The notes: generated by a model from the sequence alone, not told the origin. A stretch of 15,008 nucleotides of DNA from Firmicutes bacterium UBA1047 (GCA_002316585.1 DCDU01000213.1:1-15008); one strand, 5' to 3'; counted from the first letter of the stretch, positions 1-7,832 are shown. Program-made: numbers and translations.

Positions 1-20
1 TTTATTAAGGAAGTGATGAA

Positions 21-965
21 ATGAGGTCATATATAATCAGAAGATTATTAGCGTTAATTCCTGTATTAATAGGGATAAGCCTGTGTATTTTCTTAATTTT
101 ACAGTTAATACCCGGTGACGTTATATCAGGTCTTTTAGGTATAGAAGAAAACCCTGAGCTTAGAGCCCAATTAGAAAAGAAGTTCGGATTAGACCAACCA
201 CTGTTCAAACAATATTGGGACTGGATATCTAAAGTATTGCGGGGTGATTTCGGCAGATCCTTTAGAACCGACAAAGAAATATTCCCTGAAATAATGTCTC
301 GTTTTAAAATTACGGCACAACTAACATTTATGGCAGCTTTTATATCCTGTCTAATAGGTATACCGCTTGGGATTTTGTCAGCTCTTAAAAGAAATACATG
401 GATCGACGGGATTATAAGAGTAATAGCCTTGTTGGGAGTGTCAGTTCCTGGCTTTGCATCAGCCACACTTTTAATACTGTTTTTATCTTTGGCATTTCAA
501 TATTATTCTCCGGTAGGATATGTCGGATTTTTTGAAAACCCCTCAATAAATATGCAAATTATGATTTTACCATCTATTATTTTAGGTACAAGCATGTCAG
601 GTTCAGTAATGAGAATGACTCGTTCATCGGTGCTTGAAATATTAAGACAGGATTTTATTAAAACTATAAGAGCAAAAGGGGCACCCGAAAAAGTTATAAT
701 ATTTAAACATGCTTTAAAAAATGGACTCATACCCATTATAACATTGGTTGGTATGCAAATAGGGTCTTTGCTCGGAGGAGCAGTGGTGACAGAACAGATT
801 TTTTCCATACCTGGTTTAGGATTGATGACCCTTACTGCAATAAATCAGAGGGATTATCCCGTTATTCAAGGTTGTGTATTGTTTATCGCATTCATATATG
901 TAATGATCAACCTATTGGTTGATATACTGTATACATATGTGGATCCGCGTATAACATACAAATAG
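21..965 (+). CDS. dppB: Oligopeptide/dipeptide ABC transporter permease, DppB/OppB type
   Basis: This 314-residue protein is an inner-membrane permease of a peptide-class ABC importer and forms half of the translocation pore with the next gene product. The N-terminus (RRLLALIPVLIGIS, about residues 7-20) starts the first membrane helix typical of DppB/OppB. It is followed by the periplasmic stretch with LGLDQPL-like and GDFGRSF motifs (about 55-82) and then five more hydrophobic segments. The cytoplasmic EAA-type loop that contacts the ATPases is visible around residues 215-240 (TIRAKGAPEKVIIFKHALKN). The C-terminus, VDPRITY, is the family ending. The start is preceded by AAGGAAGTGA at 7-16. 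It is first of four transporter genes, 11 bases before dppC. The substrate (peptides, muropeptides or nickel) cannot be told from the permease alone. No binding protein is in the window; it may lie just upstream, since the window begins with a possible TAA stop. Confidence 0.93.
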   Translation: MRSYIIRRLLALIPVLIGISLCIFLILQLIPGDVISGLLGIEENPELRAQLEKKFGLDQPLFKQYWDWISKVLRGDFGRSFRTDKEIFPEIMSRFKITAQLTFMAAFISCLIGIPLGILSALKRNTWIDGIIRVIALLGVSVPGFASATLLILFLSLAFQYYSPVGYVGFFENPSINMQIMILPSIILGTSMSGSVMRMTRSSVLEILRQDFIKTIRAKGAPEKVIIFKHALKNGLIPIITLVGMQIGSLLGGAVVTEQIFSIPGLGLMTLTAINQRDYPVIQGCVLFIAFIYVMINLLVDILYTYVDPRITYK

Positions 966-976
966 GCAGGTGACAT

Positions 977-1817
977 ATGAAAACAATAATTGGAATTATT
1001 AAAGAATTAATAAAGGATCCAATGGGAAAAATCGGTTTTATCGGAGTTTTGGTAATTATTATATTAAGCGTTTTAGCCCCGATAATAGCACCTTATGATG
1101 TAACTGAAATGTTTACTCAGGACAAACTAACCGGCCCAAGCAGCCAGTATTTTTTCGGAACGGATAATTTCGGGAGAGATGTGTTCAGTCGTGTAATATT
1201 TGGAGCTAAGGTATCACTTAGGGTTGGAATAATATCGGTGGGCATAGCAGCATCCTTTGGTTTAATATTCGGTGTAGTCGCAGGATACTTTGAAGGTAAA
1301 GTTGATAATATCATAATGCGATTTATGGACATATTATTTGCATTTCCGTCAATACTTTTAGCTTTGTTTATAGTATCGGTATTAGGACCAAGCATTACCA
1401 ATACCATGATTGCCATAGGAATAGTGAATACACCGGTTTTTACAAGAACAGTCAGAGCATCTGTTATTTCCGTTAAGTCAATGGAATATATAGTCAGTGC
1501 AACCAGCATCGGGTTAAAACCTAAAAATATTATAATAAGGCACATAATTCCCAACATTTTGGCACCATTTACGGTTCAAGCCACCTTGGCTCTATCCGGT
1601 GCAATATTGACGGAAGCGTCAATGAGCTTCTTAGGCTTAGGTATTCAGCCGCCTGATCCATCCTGGGGCTCCATGCTGAATGAAAGCAGAAAATATATGG
1701 AAACATCACCTTGGCTTGTAATATTCCCTGCAATCTTTCATTATTTTTACCATACTGTCATTCAATATTTTGGGAGACAGCTTAAGAGACGTATTGGACC
1801 CAAAATTAAAGCTGTAG
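977..1817 (+). CDS. dppC: Oligopeptide/dipeptide ABC transporter permease, DppC/OppC type, with 3' frameshift
   Basis: This is the second permease of the peptide ABC importer. It has one N-terminal membrane helix (about residues 16-38), the FGTDNFGRDVFSR motif (about 55-67) typical of DppC, and the EAA loop near residues 175-200 (SIGLKPKNIIIRHIIPNI). As read, the frame stays open to 1849, but its last part after PWLVIFPAIF does not look like the family. Shifting frame by one base after the T-run at 1736-1738 gives the expected ending ILGDSLRDVLDPKLKL and a stop TAG at 1815-1817. That stop sits on the AGGAGG that serves the next gene, the normal operon spacing. The repaired protein would be about 279 residues. 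AGGTGA at 968-973 precedes the ATG. The extra base is either a sequence error or a recent mutation. If real, the altered tail replaces the last roughly 25 residues. Confidence 0.9.
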
Positions 1818-1821
1818 GAGG
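1816..1821 (+). promoter_or_regulatory. Ribosome binding site fixing the GTG start of dppD
   Basis: AGGAGG lies six bases before GTG at 1828-1830 and overlaps the repaired dppC stop codon (TAG 1815-1817). This supports both the GTG start of dppD and the idea that dppC really ends at 1817 rather than at 1849. Confidence 0.8.
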
Positions 1822-1827
1822 TGATCT

Positions 1828-2823
1828 GTGGAAAATTTATTGGAAGTAAAAAATATTAGTATTGATTTAAAAACAAGAGATAATTACAAAAAATTAGCCG
1901 ACAATGTCAGTTTTAACATAGGCAAAAAGCAAAGCTTTGGAATAGTGGGAGAATCAGGCTGCGGCAAAAGTATAACAGCACTTATCCATAATGCAGCTTT
2001 TATCATATCCTCTTGAAGGTTAGCAGCGGACAAATATTTTTTGACTCAAAAAAAGGGAATGGTCGATTTATTATCACTTAAAAACAATGAAATAAGAAGA
2101 TTAAGAGGGAATGAAATATCAATGATATTTCAAGAACCAATGACAGCATTGGACCCCATCTTTACTATAGAGCAGCAAATAGTTGAAACATTAAAATTTC
2201 ATAAAGATTTAAATAAAAAAGAAATGAAAGACATGGCATTGGATATGCTGAAAAAAGTAGGCATACCGCGGGCGGAACAAATATTAAATGAGTATCCCCA
2301 CCAGCTGTCAGGAGGAATGCTCCAGCGTATTATGATTGCCATAGCACTGATATGCAAGCCAAAGCTGCTGATAGCCGACGAACCTACAACTGCATTGGAT
2401 GTTACTATCCAGGCGCAAATATTGGAGCTTATGAATGAATTAAAAGAGTCCTATGATACTTCAATAATAATGATAACACATGATTTGGGAGTTATAGCCG
2501 AAACCTGCGAAAGAGTTGCGGTGTTTTATTCGGGACAGGTTGTGGAAGAAGCAGATGTGGCAGCTTTGTTTCACAATACGGCTCACCCTTATACAAGCGG
2601 TCTGTTAAAAGCGGTAACTTCCATAGGAGACAAAAGCAAAGAACTTTATACAATACCCGGTATGGTACCGGCCGGAGGTCATATGCCAAAGGGCTGCAGA
2701 TTTGAAGAGAGATGCAGCAAGGCAGTTACGATATGCAAAGAAAAAGCTCCTGAATTAATTGAAATAGAAGAGGGTCATAAATGCAGATGTTGGCTTTACA
2801 ATGAAAGCGGTGATGATAAATGA
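1828..2823 (+). pseudogene. dppD: Peptide ABC transporter ATPase, DppD/OppD type, disrupted by compensating frameshifts
   Basis: This is the first of two ATPase subunits that power the importer. The Walker A motif GESGCGKS (about residues 44-51), Q-loop FQEPMTALDP, signature LSGGMLQR, Walker B LLIADEP and the switch histidine (ITHDLG) are all present. A C-terminal cysteine-bearing oligopeptide-ATPase tail follows (PKGCRFEERC, then two CR/CxC cysteines). As read there is a TGA at 2014-2016. Three single-base insertions explain the break: near 1984 (ATCC), at 2018-2019 (GG), and in the seven-A run 2048-2054. Removing them gives the family-like segment SIMQLLSYPLEVSSGQIFF and about 330 residues, the normal DppD length. 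The three shifts sum to zero, so both halves are in the same nominal frame. The half beginning about 2041 has no ribosome site of its own. It is called a pseudogene as written; a sequence error is equally possible. Confidence 0.85.
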
Positions 2824-3785
2824 GCAAAATTTTGGTGGAAGTAGAAAATTTAAAAACATATTTTCCTGTAAAATCAGGAGTTTTCAAAAAAACTACAGCT
2901 TATGTACATGCAGTTGACGGCATAAGTTTTAAGGTTAATGAACAGGAAACTTTTGCCCTTGTTGGAGAATCCGGATGCGGAAAGTCAACCACAGGCAGAA
3001 GTATTTTGAGAATAATTGAGCCAACATCAGGTAAGATAACCTTTGACGGAGATGATGTGCTCAAGCTTTCCAAGGATGAAATGAGGGAGAAAAGAAAAGA
3101 TATGCAGCTGATATTCCAAAACCCATACAGCTCATTGAATCCTCGGATGACAGTCAAAAAATTGTTGGAAGAACCGTTAAAAACCCATTTTAAAATGTCA
3201 CAGAAGGAAATGGATGAACAAGTTTTATGGATAATGGATAAGGTGGGACTATCAAATGACCAGCTTGAAAGATACCCCCATCAGTTCAGTGGAGGACAAA
3301 GACAGAGAATCAGCATTGCGAGAGCTATAATAAGCAAGCCTAAATTCGTAGTGGCGGATGAACCTGTATCAGCATTGGATGTATCAATACAATCACAGAT
3401 TCTAAACCTGCTTATAGAGCTACAAAAGGAACTTAAACTGACGTATGTTTTTATATCTCATGATTTGAATGTTGTGAGACATATAAGTAATTCGGTGGCG
3501 GTTATGTACTTGGGTAAAATTGTGGAAAAAGGATTAACCGAAGAAATATTTGAGAATCCGATGCATCCGTATACACAGGCATTGTTATCCGCAGTACCTT
3601 CCAAGGACCCTCTTAAAAAGAAGAAGAGAATAATATTAAAGGGAGATGTGCCAAGCCCCATTAATCCGCCGAAAGGCTGTCCATTGTATTTGAGATGTGA
3701 AAAAGCAATGGATATTTGCAAAGAAAACAATCCATTATTAAAAACAATGGATGGCACTCATGAAACGGCATGCCATCTGTATTAA
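2820..3785 (+). CDS. dppF: Peptide ABC transporter ATPase, DppF/OppF type
   Basis: This intact 321-residue protein is the second ATPase of the importer. It has Walker [10 protein letters not shown] at residues 49-57, Q-loop Gln100 in [10 protein letters not shown], signature FSGGQ at 156-160, Walker B FVVADEP at 176-182 and the switch histidine at 214. The C-terminal oligopeptide-transporter extension contains cysteines at 287, 293, 300 and 318. Published peptide-ATPase structures place an iron-sulfur cluster on such a C-terminal Cys set; whether it forms here is inference. Its ATG overlaps the dppD stop (ATGA), implying translational coupling, so a truly broken dppD would probably lower its expression. 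Just 13 bases separate its stop from the proposed murQ start, which places murQ in the same transcript. Confidence 0.95.
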   Translation: MSKILVEVENLKTYFPVKSGVFKKTTAYVHAVDGISFKVNEQETFALVGESGCGKSTTGRSILRIIEPTSGKITFDGDDVLKLSKDEMREKRKDMQLIFQNPYSSLNPRMTVKKLLEEPLKTHFKMSQKEMDEQVLWIMDKVGLSNDQLERYPHQFSGGQRQRISIARAIISKPKFVVADEPVSALDVSIQSQILNLLIELQKELKLTYVFISHDLNVVRHISNSVAVMYLGKIVEKGLTEEIFENPMHPYTQALLSAVPSKDPLKKKKRIILKGDVPSPINPPKGCPLYLRCEKAMDICKENNPLLKTMDGTHETACHLY

Positions 3786-3786
3786 A

Positions 3787-3792
3787 GAGGTG
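3787..3792 (+). promoter_or_regulatory. Shine-Dalgarno deciding the murQ start
   Basis: GAGGTG (within AAAGAGGTGA) lies immediately after the dppF stop. It is followed by six A residues and then ATT at 3799. No ATG, GTG or TTG in the murQ frame occurs at a usable distance downstream. The only in-frame alternative, GTG at 3790, lies inside the ribosome site itself. Confidence 0.7.
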
Positions 3793-3798
3793 AAAAAA

Positions 3799-4698
3799 AT
3801 TAATTCGAAACTATTACAAACAGAAAGCAGAAACTCAGACACAATGAATATAGACAGCGTTTCAACTGTAGAAATGCTTAAAATGATTAACAATGAAGAT
3901 AAAAAAGTAGCTTTGGCGGTAGAAAAAGAGATTGATAATATTGCAAAAGCGATTGATATTATAGTGGATAAAGTTCGGTCAGGGGGCAGACTGATATATT
4001 TGGGAGCCGGAACCAGCGGAAGAATAGGAATATTGGATGCATCAGAATGCCCTCCCACATTTGGAACAGACCCGGAATTAGTACAAGCATTTATAGCCGG
4101 AGGAGAAAAAGCCATTGTGAAATCCATAGAAGGTGCAGAGGATGAAAAAGAAAGCGGAGCAATTGATTTAATGTCCGTTGACTTTAATAAAAATGATGTA
4201 TTGGTTGGCATAGCAGCAAGCGGCAGAACACCGTATGTATTGGGTGCGGTTGAATATGCGCTGAAAATCGGTGCCGCAACAGTCGGAATATGCAATAATC
4301 CCGACTCCGTATTAGCAAAAATAAGCCATATATCAATTTGCCCATTAACTGGACCGGAAGCTGTAACCGGCTCAACCCGCATGAAAGCAGGAACTTCCCA
4401 GAAGTTAGTCCTTAATATGCTGTCAACAGGCGTGATGATAAAATACGGTAAAGTATATGAAAATTTAATGGTGGATGTCAAGGCATCAAACGAAAAACTT
4501 TTCAACAGGTGCAAAAGCATAGTTATGGAAGCAACAGGTGTTTCTTTAGATGAAGCGGAAAATATATTAGATGAAACAAATTATAATTGTAAATTGGCAA
4601 TTTTTATGATAATATCAAAAACAAACTTAAGTGATGCAAAAAGAATATTACATGAAAATAACGGATATATAAGAAAAGCACTTGCTGCAGTAGAATGA
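3799..4698 (+). CDS. murQ: N-acetylmuramic acid 6-phosphate etherase
   Basis: This enzyme cleaves the lactyl ether of MurNAc-6-P to give GlcNAc-6-P and D-lactate, a cytoplasmic step in peptidoglycan recycling. It is a SIS-fold protein with clear family motifs: GAGTSGR (residues 69-75), ECPPTFG (83-89), EGAED (111-115) and GSTRMKAGT (191-199). The C-terminal part resembles a UBA-like helical segment. With the ATT at 3799 as initiator the length is 299 residues. The conserved glutamates then fall at 83 and 114, the numbers I recall for the catalytic glutamates of E. coli MurQ. An ATG at 3751 in the same frame lies inside dppF and has no ribosome site. The ATG at 3844 would remove the conserved TESRNSDT region. 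GTG 3790 is the other option. Its product feeds NagA and NagB, encoded downstream. Confidence 0.93.
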   Translation: MNSKLLQTESRNSDTMNIDSVSTVEMLKMINNEDKKVALAVEKEIDNIAKAIDIIVDKVRSGGRLIYLGAGTSGRIGILDASECPPTFGTDPELVQAFIAGGEKAIVKSIEGAEDEKESGAIDLMSVDFNKNDVLVGIAASGRTPYVLGAVEYALKIGAATVGICNNPDSVLAKISHISICPLTGPEAVTGSTRMKAGTSQKLVLNMLSTGVMIKYGKVYENLMVDVKASNEKLFNRCKSIVMEATGVSLDEAENILDETNYNCKLAIFMIISKTNLSDAKRILHENNGYIRKALAAVE

Positions 4699-4701
4699 CA
4701 C

Positions 4702-4706
4702 GGAGG
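4702..4706 (+). promoter_or_regulatory. Ribosome binding site fixing the regulator start
   Basis: GGAGG is six bases before ATG 4713. The in-frame ATG at 4695, which overlaps the murQ stop as ATGA, would put this site inside the coding region and has no ribosome site of its own. ATG 4713 is therefore preferred. Confidence 0.75.
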
Positions 4707-4712
4707 TTAATT

Positions 4713-5567
4713 ATGCCGATTTCAGGTGGACTTGCAATGATTAAAAGTGTAATAAATGACTTGCCCGAATCAGAAAAGAAAATTGCAGCATTTATATTGT
4801 ATAATCCAAATGCCGTTTTGACAATGACCGCCGCAGAGTTAGGAGATGCCAGCAGCACAAGCAGCTCGGCGGTAATCAGATTATGCAAATCACTGAATTT
4901 AAGCGGCTTTCAAGAGCTTAAAATGCGAATATTGGGAGACCTTAATTCATTGCATGAAGCATCATATTCCGATATTAAAAAAAATGATACAATAAAATCC
5001 ATAGTACAGAGCTTAAGAAACAATGCCATAAAATCAATTGATGAAACTTTACAGTTTTTAAATGAAGAAACACTGAAAATCTGTGTAAATTTAATTGACA
5101 AGGCAGATACAATCTTAATTTACGGCATGGGTGCATCATTTTTGGCTGCAAAGGATGCACAGCAAAAATTCATTCGTGTTAATAAGTCATGCTACGCAAT
5201 GGAAGACACGCATTTAAATGCAACCATGGTTGCAAATCTTGCTAAGAATGATTTAGTTATCGGCATATCTACATCGGGAGAAACAAGGGAAACAATAAAG
5301 TTGGTTGAATTAGCCAATTTAAGGGACATTAATACAATAGGAATCACAAAATACGGCAAAAGTACATTGGGCAAATTATCAAAATACAATTTATATACAC
5401 CCTCAAGCATAGAGACGCCATTCAGAAGCGCCGCAACAGCATCGCGAATGTCACAGCTTTATATTATAGATGTACTGTTCATGTGCTATGCAACATCAAA
5501 ATATGACAGCACAATAAACTATTTGAAAAATACTGTGGACACAATTGATGATTATAAAGCGTTATGA
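4713..5567 (+). CDS. murR: RpiR-family transcriptional regulator, MurR-like
   Basis: This 284-residue protein has the RpiR layout. The N-terminal helix-turn-helix covers roughly residues 1-75 (LTMTAAELGDASSTSSSAVI, then RLCKSLNLSGFQELK). A SIS sugar-phosphate-binding domain follows, about 105-260, with ILIYGMGASFLAAKDAQQKF and GISTSGETRETI. Such proteins sense phosphosugars, and MurR regulates MurNAc-6-P catabolism in E. coli. Its position immediately after murQ and before nagBA makes a MurNAc-6-P or GlcNAc-6-P-responsive regulator of this locus the simplest reading, but the ligand is inferred from neighbours rather than from specific residues. The start is set by GGAGG at 4702. No terminator is visible after the stop. 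The gene symbol is provisional. Confidence 0.85.
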   Translation: MPISGGLAMIKSVINDLPESEKKIAAFILYNPNAVLTMTAAELGDASSTSSSAVIRLCKSLNLSGFQELKMRILGDLNSLHEASYSDIKKNDTIKSIVQSLRNNAIKSIDETLQFLNEETLKICVNLIDKADTILIYGMGASFLAAKDAQQKFIRVNKSCYAMEDTHLNATMVANLAKNDLVIGISTSGETRETIKLVELANLRDINTIGITKYGKSTLGKLSKYNLYTPSSIETPFRSAATASRMSQLYIIDVLFMCYATSKYDSTINYLKNTVDTIDDYKAL

Positions 5568-5582
5568 ATTCCATCCTTTTCA

Positions 5583-5596
5583 TGTAACAGAAAACA
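5583..5596 (+). promoter_or_regulatory. Possible cre-like (CcpA) operator upstream of nagB
   Basis: TGTAACAGAAAACA resembles the catabolite-responsive element consensus (TGWNANCGNTNWCA) at 8 of 10 constrained positions, but the central CG is AG. It is flanked by inverted ATGT/ACAT ends and sits at the -35 side of the nagB promoter candidate. An operator for the MurR-like regulator is equally possible. Confidence 0.25.
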
Positions 5597-5614
5597 TACG
5601 TATTAAGTTTTTTA

Positions 5615-5623
5615 TGTTATAAT
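5615..5623 (+). promoter_or_regulatory. Candidate extended -10 promoter for nagBA
   Basis: TGTTATAAT contains a perfect TATAAT at 5618-5623 preceded by TG at 5615-5616, an extended -10. No good -35 lies 16-18 bases upstream (around CATACG), consistent with an extended -10 promoter or an activated or repressed one. It is in the 157-base gap between the regulator and nagB. The remaining gap is AT-rich with no RNA structure I can support. Confidence 0.55.
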
Positions 5624-5724
5624 ATTTGTATTAATAAAATCATATATGTGTAGAAGATACAGAATCTAAATTGAGAAAATCTAAATATGGAATTATAAAT
5701 TAAAAGAAGGAATGGATATTAATA

Positions 5725-6447
5725 ATGAAGGTTATAATTCAAAACAATTATCAGGAAATAAGCCGACTGGCAGCGGACTATTTGATTAATACCGTTAAAG
5801 AAAAAAGTGATGCAATATTAGGTCTTCCTACCGGGTCAACACCCATAGGAATGTACCGGGCTATAATCAGCCTGTACAAAGGCAACATTTCATTTCAAAA
5901 TGTGCGGACATTTAATTTGGACGAATATGTGGGATTGGATAAAGCAAATATAAACAGCTACCGTTATTTCATGGATGAAAATTTGTTTTCTCACATAGAC
6001 ATAAAAGACGAAAATGTTCACATTCCGACGGGCGTTGCAAAGAATATGGAAAAGGAATGCGTGGATTATGAAAACTTGCTTAAATCAGCAGGCCGGATGG
6101 ATATAATGTATCTTGGAATAGGACATAACGGTCACATCGGCTTTAACGAGCCGAAGGATTTTTTTGAACCGCACACTCATTTGGTAAAGCTTACCGAAGA
6201 TACCATAGAGGCAAATAAAAGATTTTTCGACAATATAGATGACGTACCTAAAACTGCTATAACAATGGGTGTTAAAACCATACTGTCCGCTAAAAAAATA
6301 ATATTGCTTGCATCAGGCGAGAATAAGGCTGACGCAATATCAAAAACGGTAAAGGGAAAAATTACTCCTCAGGTTCCCGCTTCCATATTGCAGCTCCATG
6401 ATGACGTAACCTTAATAATAGACAAAGATGCGGCAAAGTATTTATAA
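5725..6447 (+). CDS. nagB: Glucosamine-6-phosphate deaminase
   Basis: This enzyme converts GlcN-6-P to fructose-6-P and ammonia, the last step bringing amino sugars into glycolysis. The 240-residue protein shows the phosphosugar-binding GLPTGSTPIGMY (33-44), the catalytic-Asp segment FNLDEYVGL (63-71, Asp66) and the active-site loop GIGHNGHIGFNEP (131-143, His137 and Glu142). The length is that of the short Gram-positive type, lacking the C-terminal tail of the longer allosteric E. coli enzyme. Position 135 is Asn where E. coli has a catalytic Asp; this is common in Firmicutes NagB as far as I recall. The ribosome site GAAGGA (5706-5711) is rather far from the ATG (13 bases). An ATG right behind it at 5712 is in another frame and gives only a short peptide. 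nagA follows after 11 bases. Confidence 0.96.
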   Translation: MKVIIQNNYQEISRLAADYLINTVKEKSDAILGLPTGSTPIGMYRAIISLYKGNISFQNVRTFNLDEYVGLDKANINSYRYFMDENLFSHIDIKDENVHIPTGVAKNMEKECVDYENLLKSAGRMDIMYLGIGHNGHIGFNEPKDFFEPHTHLVKLTEDTIEANKRFFDNIDDVPKTAITMGVKTILSAKKIILLASGENKADAISKTVKGKITPQVPASILQLHDDVTLIIDKDAAKYL

Positions 6448-6458
6448 AAGAGGGTAAT

Positions 6459-7607
6459 ATGAGTATATTATTCAAAAACATCAAATTAGTAACCCCATAT
6501 CAGGTTCTCCATGGTTATGGGGTGGTAATTGATAAAGGCAAAATTATAAACATTGATTTAGATAAAAATATAGATATTGAATCAATAAATAAAGTTGTTG
6601 ACGGAAAGGGACAATATCTATCTCCCGGATTCATAGACATTCATAATCACGGCAATTCAGGCTGTGATTTTATGGATGCTACTGAAGAATCAATTGAAAA
6701 TATAAGCAAATTTCATATGAGAAACGGCGTTACTTCATTTTTAGGCACAATTATAACGGGGTCCTATGAGAATATGATTAATGCGGCAAAAAATATGACG
6801 GAATATAAAGATAACTATTCACAGCTGTTGGGAATACATTTGGAAGGCCCCTTTTTTTCATTGAACAAAAAAGGCGCTCAGCCGGAAGAATATATAAAAG
6901 AAACGGACATGTCTTTCATAAAAAAGATGATTGATATATGCGGCAACAAATTAAAGATGATTTCAATAGCACCGGAAAAAGAGGGAGCTTTGGAAATAAT
7001 CTCTTATTTGAAAACTAAGAACATTATTGTTTCCATGGCTCATAGCAATGCCACTTATGATGAAGCAATAAAGGGTATAAACAGCGGTGCAACCATAGCA
7101 ACGCATTTGTATAACGGCATGCGAAGCTTCGCCCATAGGGAGCCGGGAATTATAGGTGCATCCTTAACCGATGACAGGGTATTCTGTGAAATAATTTATG
7201 ACAGAATACATCTTCACGATGCTGCTGTAGAAATTGCACTGAAAATGAAAACAAAGGAAAAGTTGATTTTGGTTTCCGATGCTATGAGAGCAGCGGGCTT
7301 GAATGACGGAACTTATGAGCTTGGCGGGCAAAGTGTTGCAGTAAAGGAAGGAGCGGCAAGACTAAAAGACGGAAGTTTAGCAGGCTCCACACTGAACTTA
7401 AGAACAGCTGTATATAATATGGTTAAATATTTAGATGTACTTATTTGTGATGCGGTGAGAATGGCAAGTCTTACACCGGCGGCAGCCATCAATATGGATA
7501 ACAAAAAAGGAAGCATAGAAATAGGAAAGGATGCAGACCTTATTTTGTTTGACGAAGATATAAAAATTAAATCTGTTGTAATTGCCGGAAAAATTATTGA
7601 TTTATAG
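6459..7607 (+). CDS. nagA: N-acetylglucosamine-6-phosphate deacetylase
   Basis: This enzyme removes the acetyl group from GlcNAc-6-P to give GlcN-6-P, the substrate of the adjacent nagB product. It links MurQ output to glycolysis and amino-sugar synthesis. The 382-residue amidohydrolase has the HxH metal motif as HNH (His62, His64). Further probable metal ligands are Glu129 in HLEGPFF, His195 in MAHSNAT and His216 in THLYNGM, and the catalytic acid is Asp274 in VSDAM. Retention of HxH suggests the binuclear-metal type seen in Bacillus rather than the mononuclear E. coli type; this is inferred from the motif. AGAGGG (6449-6454) precedes the ATG. The gene ends the operon, with a hairpin terminator nine bases after its stop. 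Confidence 0.96.
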   Translation: MSILFKNIKLVTPYQVLHGYGVVIDKGKIINIDLDKNIDIESINKVVDGKGQYLSPGFIDIHNHGNSGCDFMDATEESIENISKFHMRNGVTSFLGTIITGSYENMINAAKNMTEYKDNYSQLLGIHLEGPFFSLNKKGAQPEEYIKETDMSFIKKMIDICGNKLKMISIAPEKEGALEIISYLKTKNIIVSMAHSNATYDEAIKGINSGATIATHLYNGMRSFAHREPGIIGASLTDDRVFCEIIYDRIHLHDAAVEIALKMKTKEKLILVSDAMRAAGLNDGTYELGGQSVAVKEGAARLKDGSLAGSTLNLRTAVYNMVKYLDVLICDAVRMASLTPAAAINMDNKKGSIEIGKDADLILFDEDIKIKSVVIAGKIIDL

Positions 7608-7615
7608 ACATTTAA

Positions 7616-7646
7616 AAGAATCTCTTTAGAAAGGGGTTCTTTTTTT
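7616..7646 (+). terminator. Rho-independent terminator after nagA
   Basis: AAGAATCTC (7616-7624) pairs with GGGGTTCTT (7633-7641), including G-T wobbles, around the loop TTTAGAAA, and is followed by a T run to 7646. It closes the transport/amino-sugar operon. Confidence 0.85.
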
Positions 7647-7803
7647 GACAAAAATAATAATTCTTAAATGGTTGCAAAAATAGCATTGCAGGCGGGGGAA
7701 TGTCTCTGAAATTATAAATATAAGATATGCTGTTGCATCAGCAATTTATATTCGTAATACAGTTACTTTTGCAATTCTTAATACAAAATTAATTTAATAT
7801 TTA

Positions 7804-7832
7804 TGTTAATATTAAGGCAAACGTGGTATAAT
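7804..7832 (+). promoter_or_regulatory. Candidate promoter for uvrC-hprK
   Basis: TGGTATAAT (7824-7832) is an extended -10 with perfect TATAAT at 7827-7832. A weak -35 candidate, TGTTAA, lies at 7804-7809 with 17-base spacing. It overlaps the palindrome TTAATATTAA at 7806-7815. The rest of the 251-base gap between nagA and uvrC holds the terminator and AT-rich sequence with no supported RNA gene. Confidence 0.6.

Noticed and set aside
2041..2823. Independent ATPase gene starting with TTG at 2041
   Set aside because: No ribosome site, lacks the Walker A motif, and the missing N-terminal part lies directly upstream as the rest of dppD.
3751..3798. murQ start at ATG 3751
   Set aside because: Lies inside dppF, has no Shine-Dalgarno, and would place the good GAGGTG site within the coding sequence.
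3738..4520. Long reverse-strand reading frame of 260 codons opposite murQ
   Set aside because: No family motifs or ribosome site, and it lies antisense to a gene with unmistakable MurQ motifs; shadow of coding constraint.
5712..5789. Small peptide from ATG 5712 behind GAAGGA
   Set aside because: About 25 codons, mostly overlapping nagB in another frame, no recognisable features; the spacing to this ATG is too short.
6115..6153. Loss of a catalytic Asp in NagB (Asn135)
   Set aside because: The GIGxNGHIGFNEP form is, as far as I recall, normal in Gram-positive NagB proteins, so it is not a sign of inactivation.
7731..7746. Small hairpin TGCTG/CAGCA upstream of uvrC
   Set aside because: Five-pair stem without a T tract or known riboswitch signature; too weak to call.
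7672..7774. Inverted pair TTGCAAAA / TTTTGCAA and repeated AATTCTTAA in the nagA-uvrC gap
   Set aside because: Short, AT-rich and about 90 bases apart; expected by chance in this composition, with no clear RNA fold or open reading frame.
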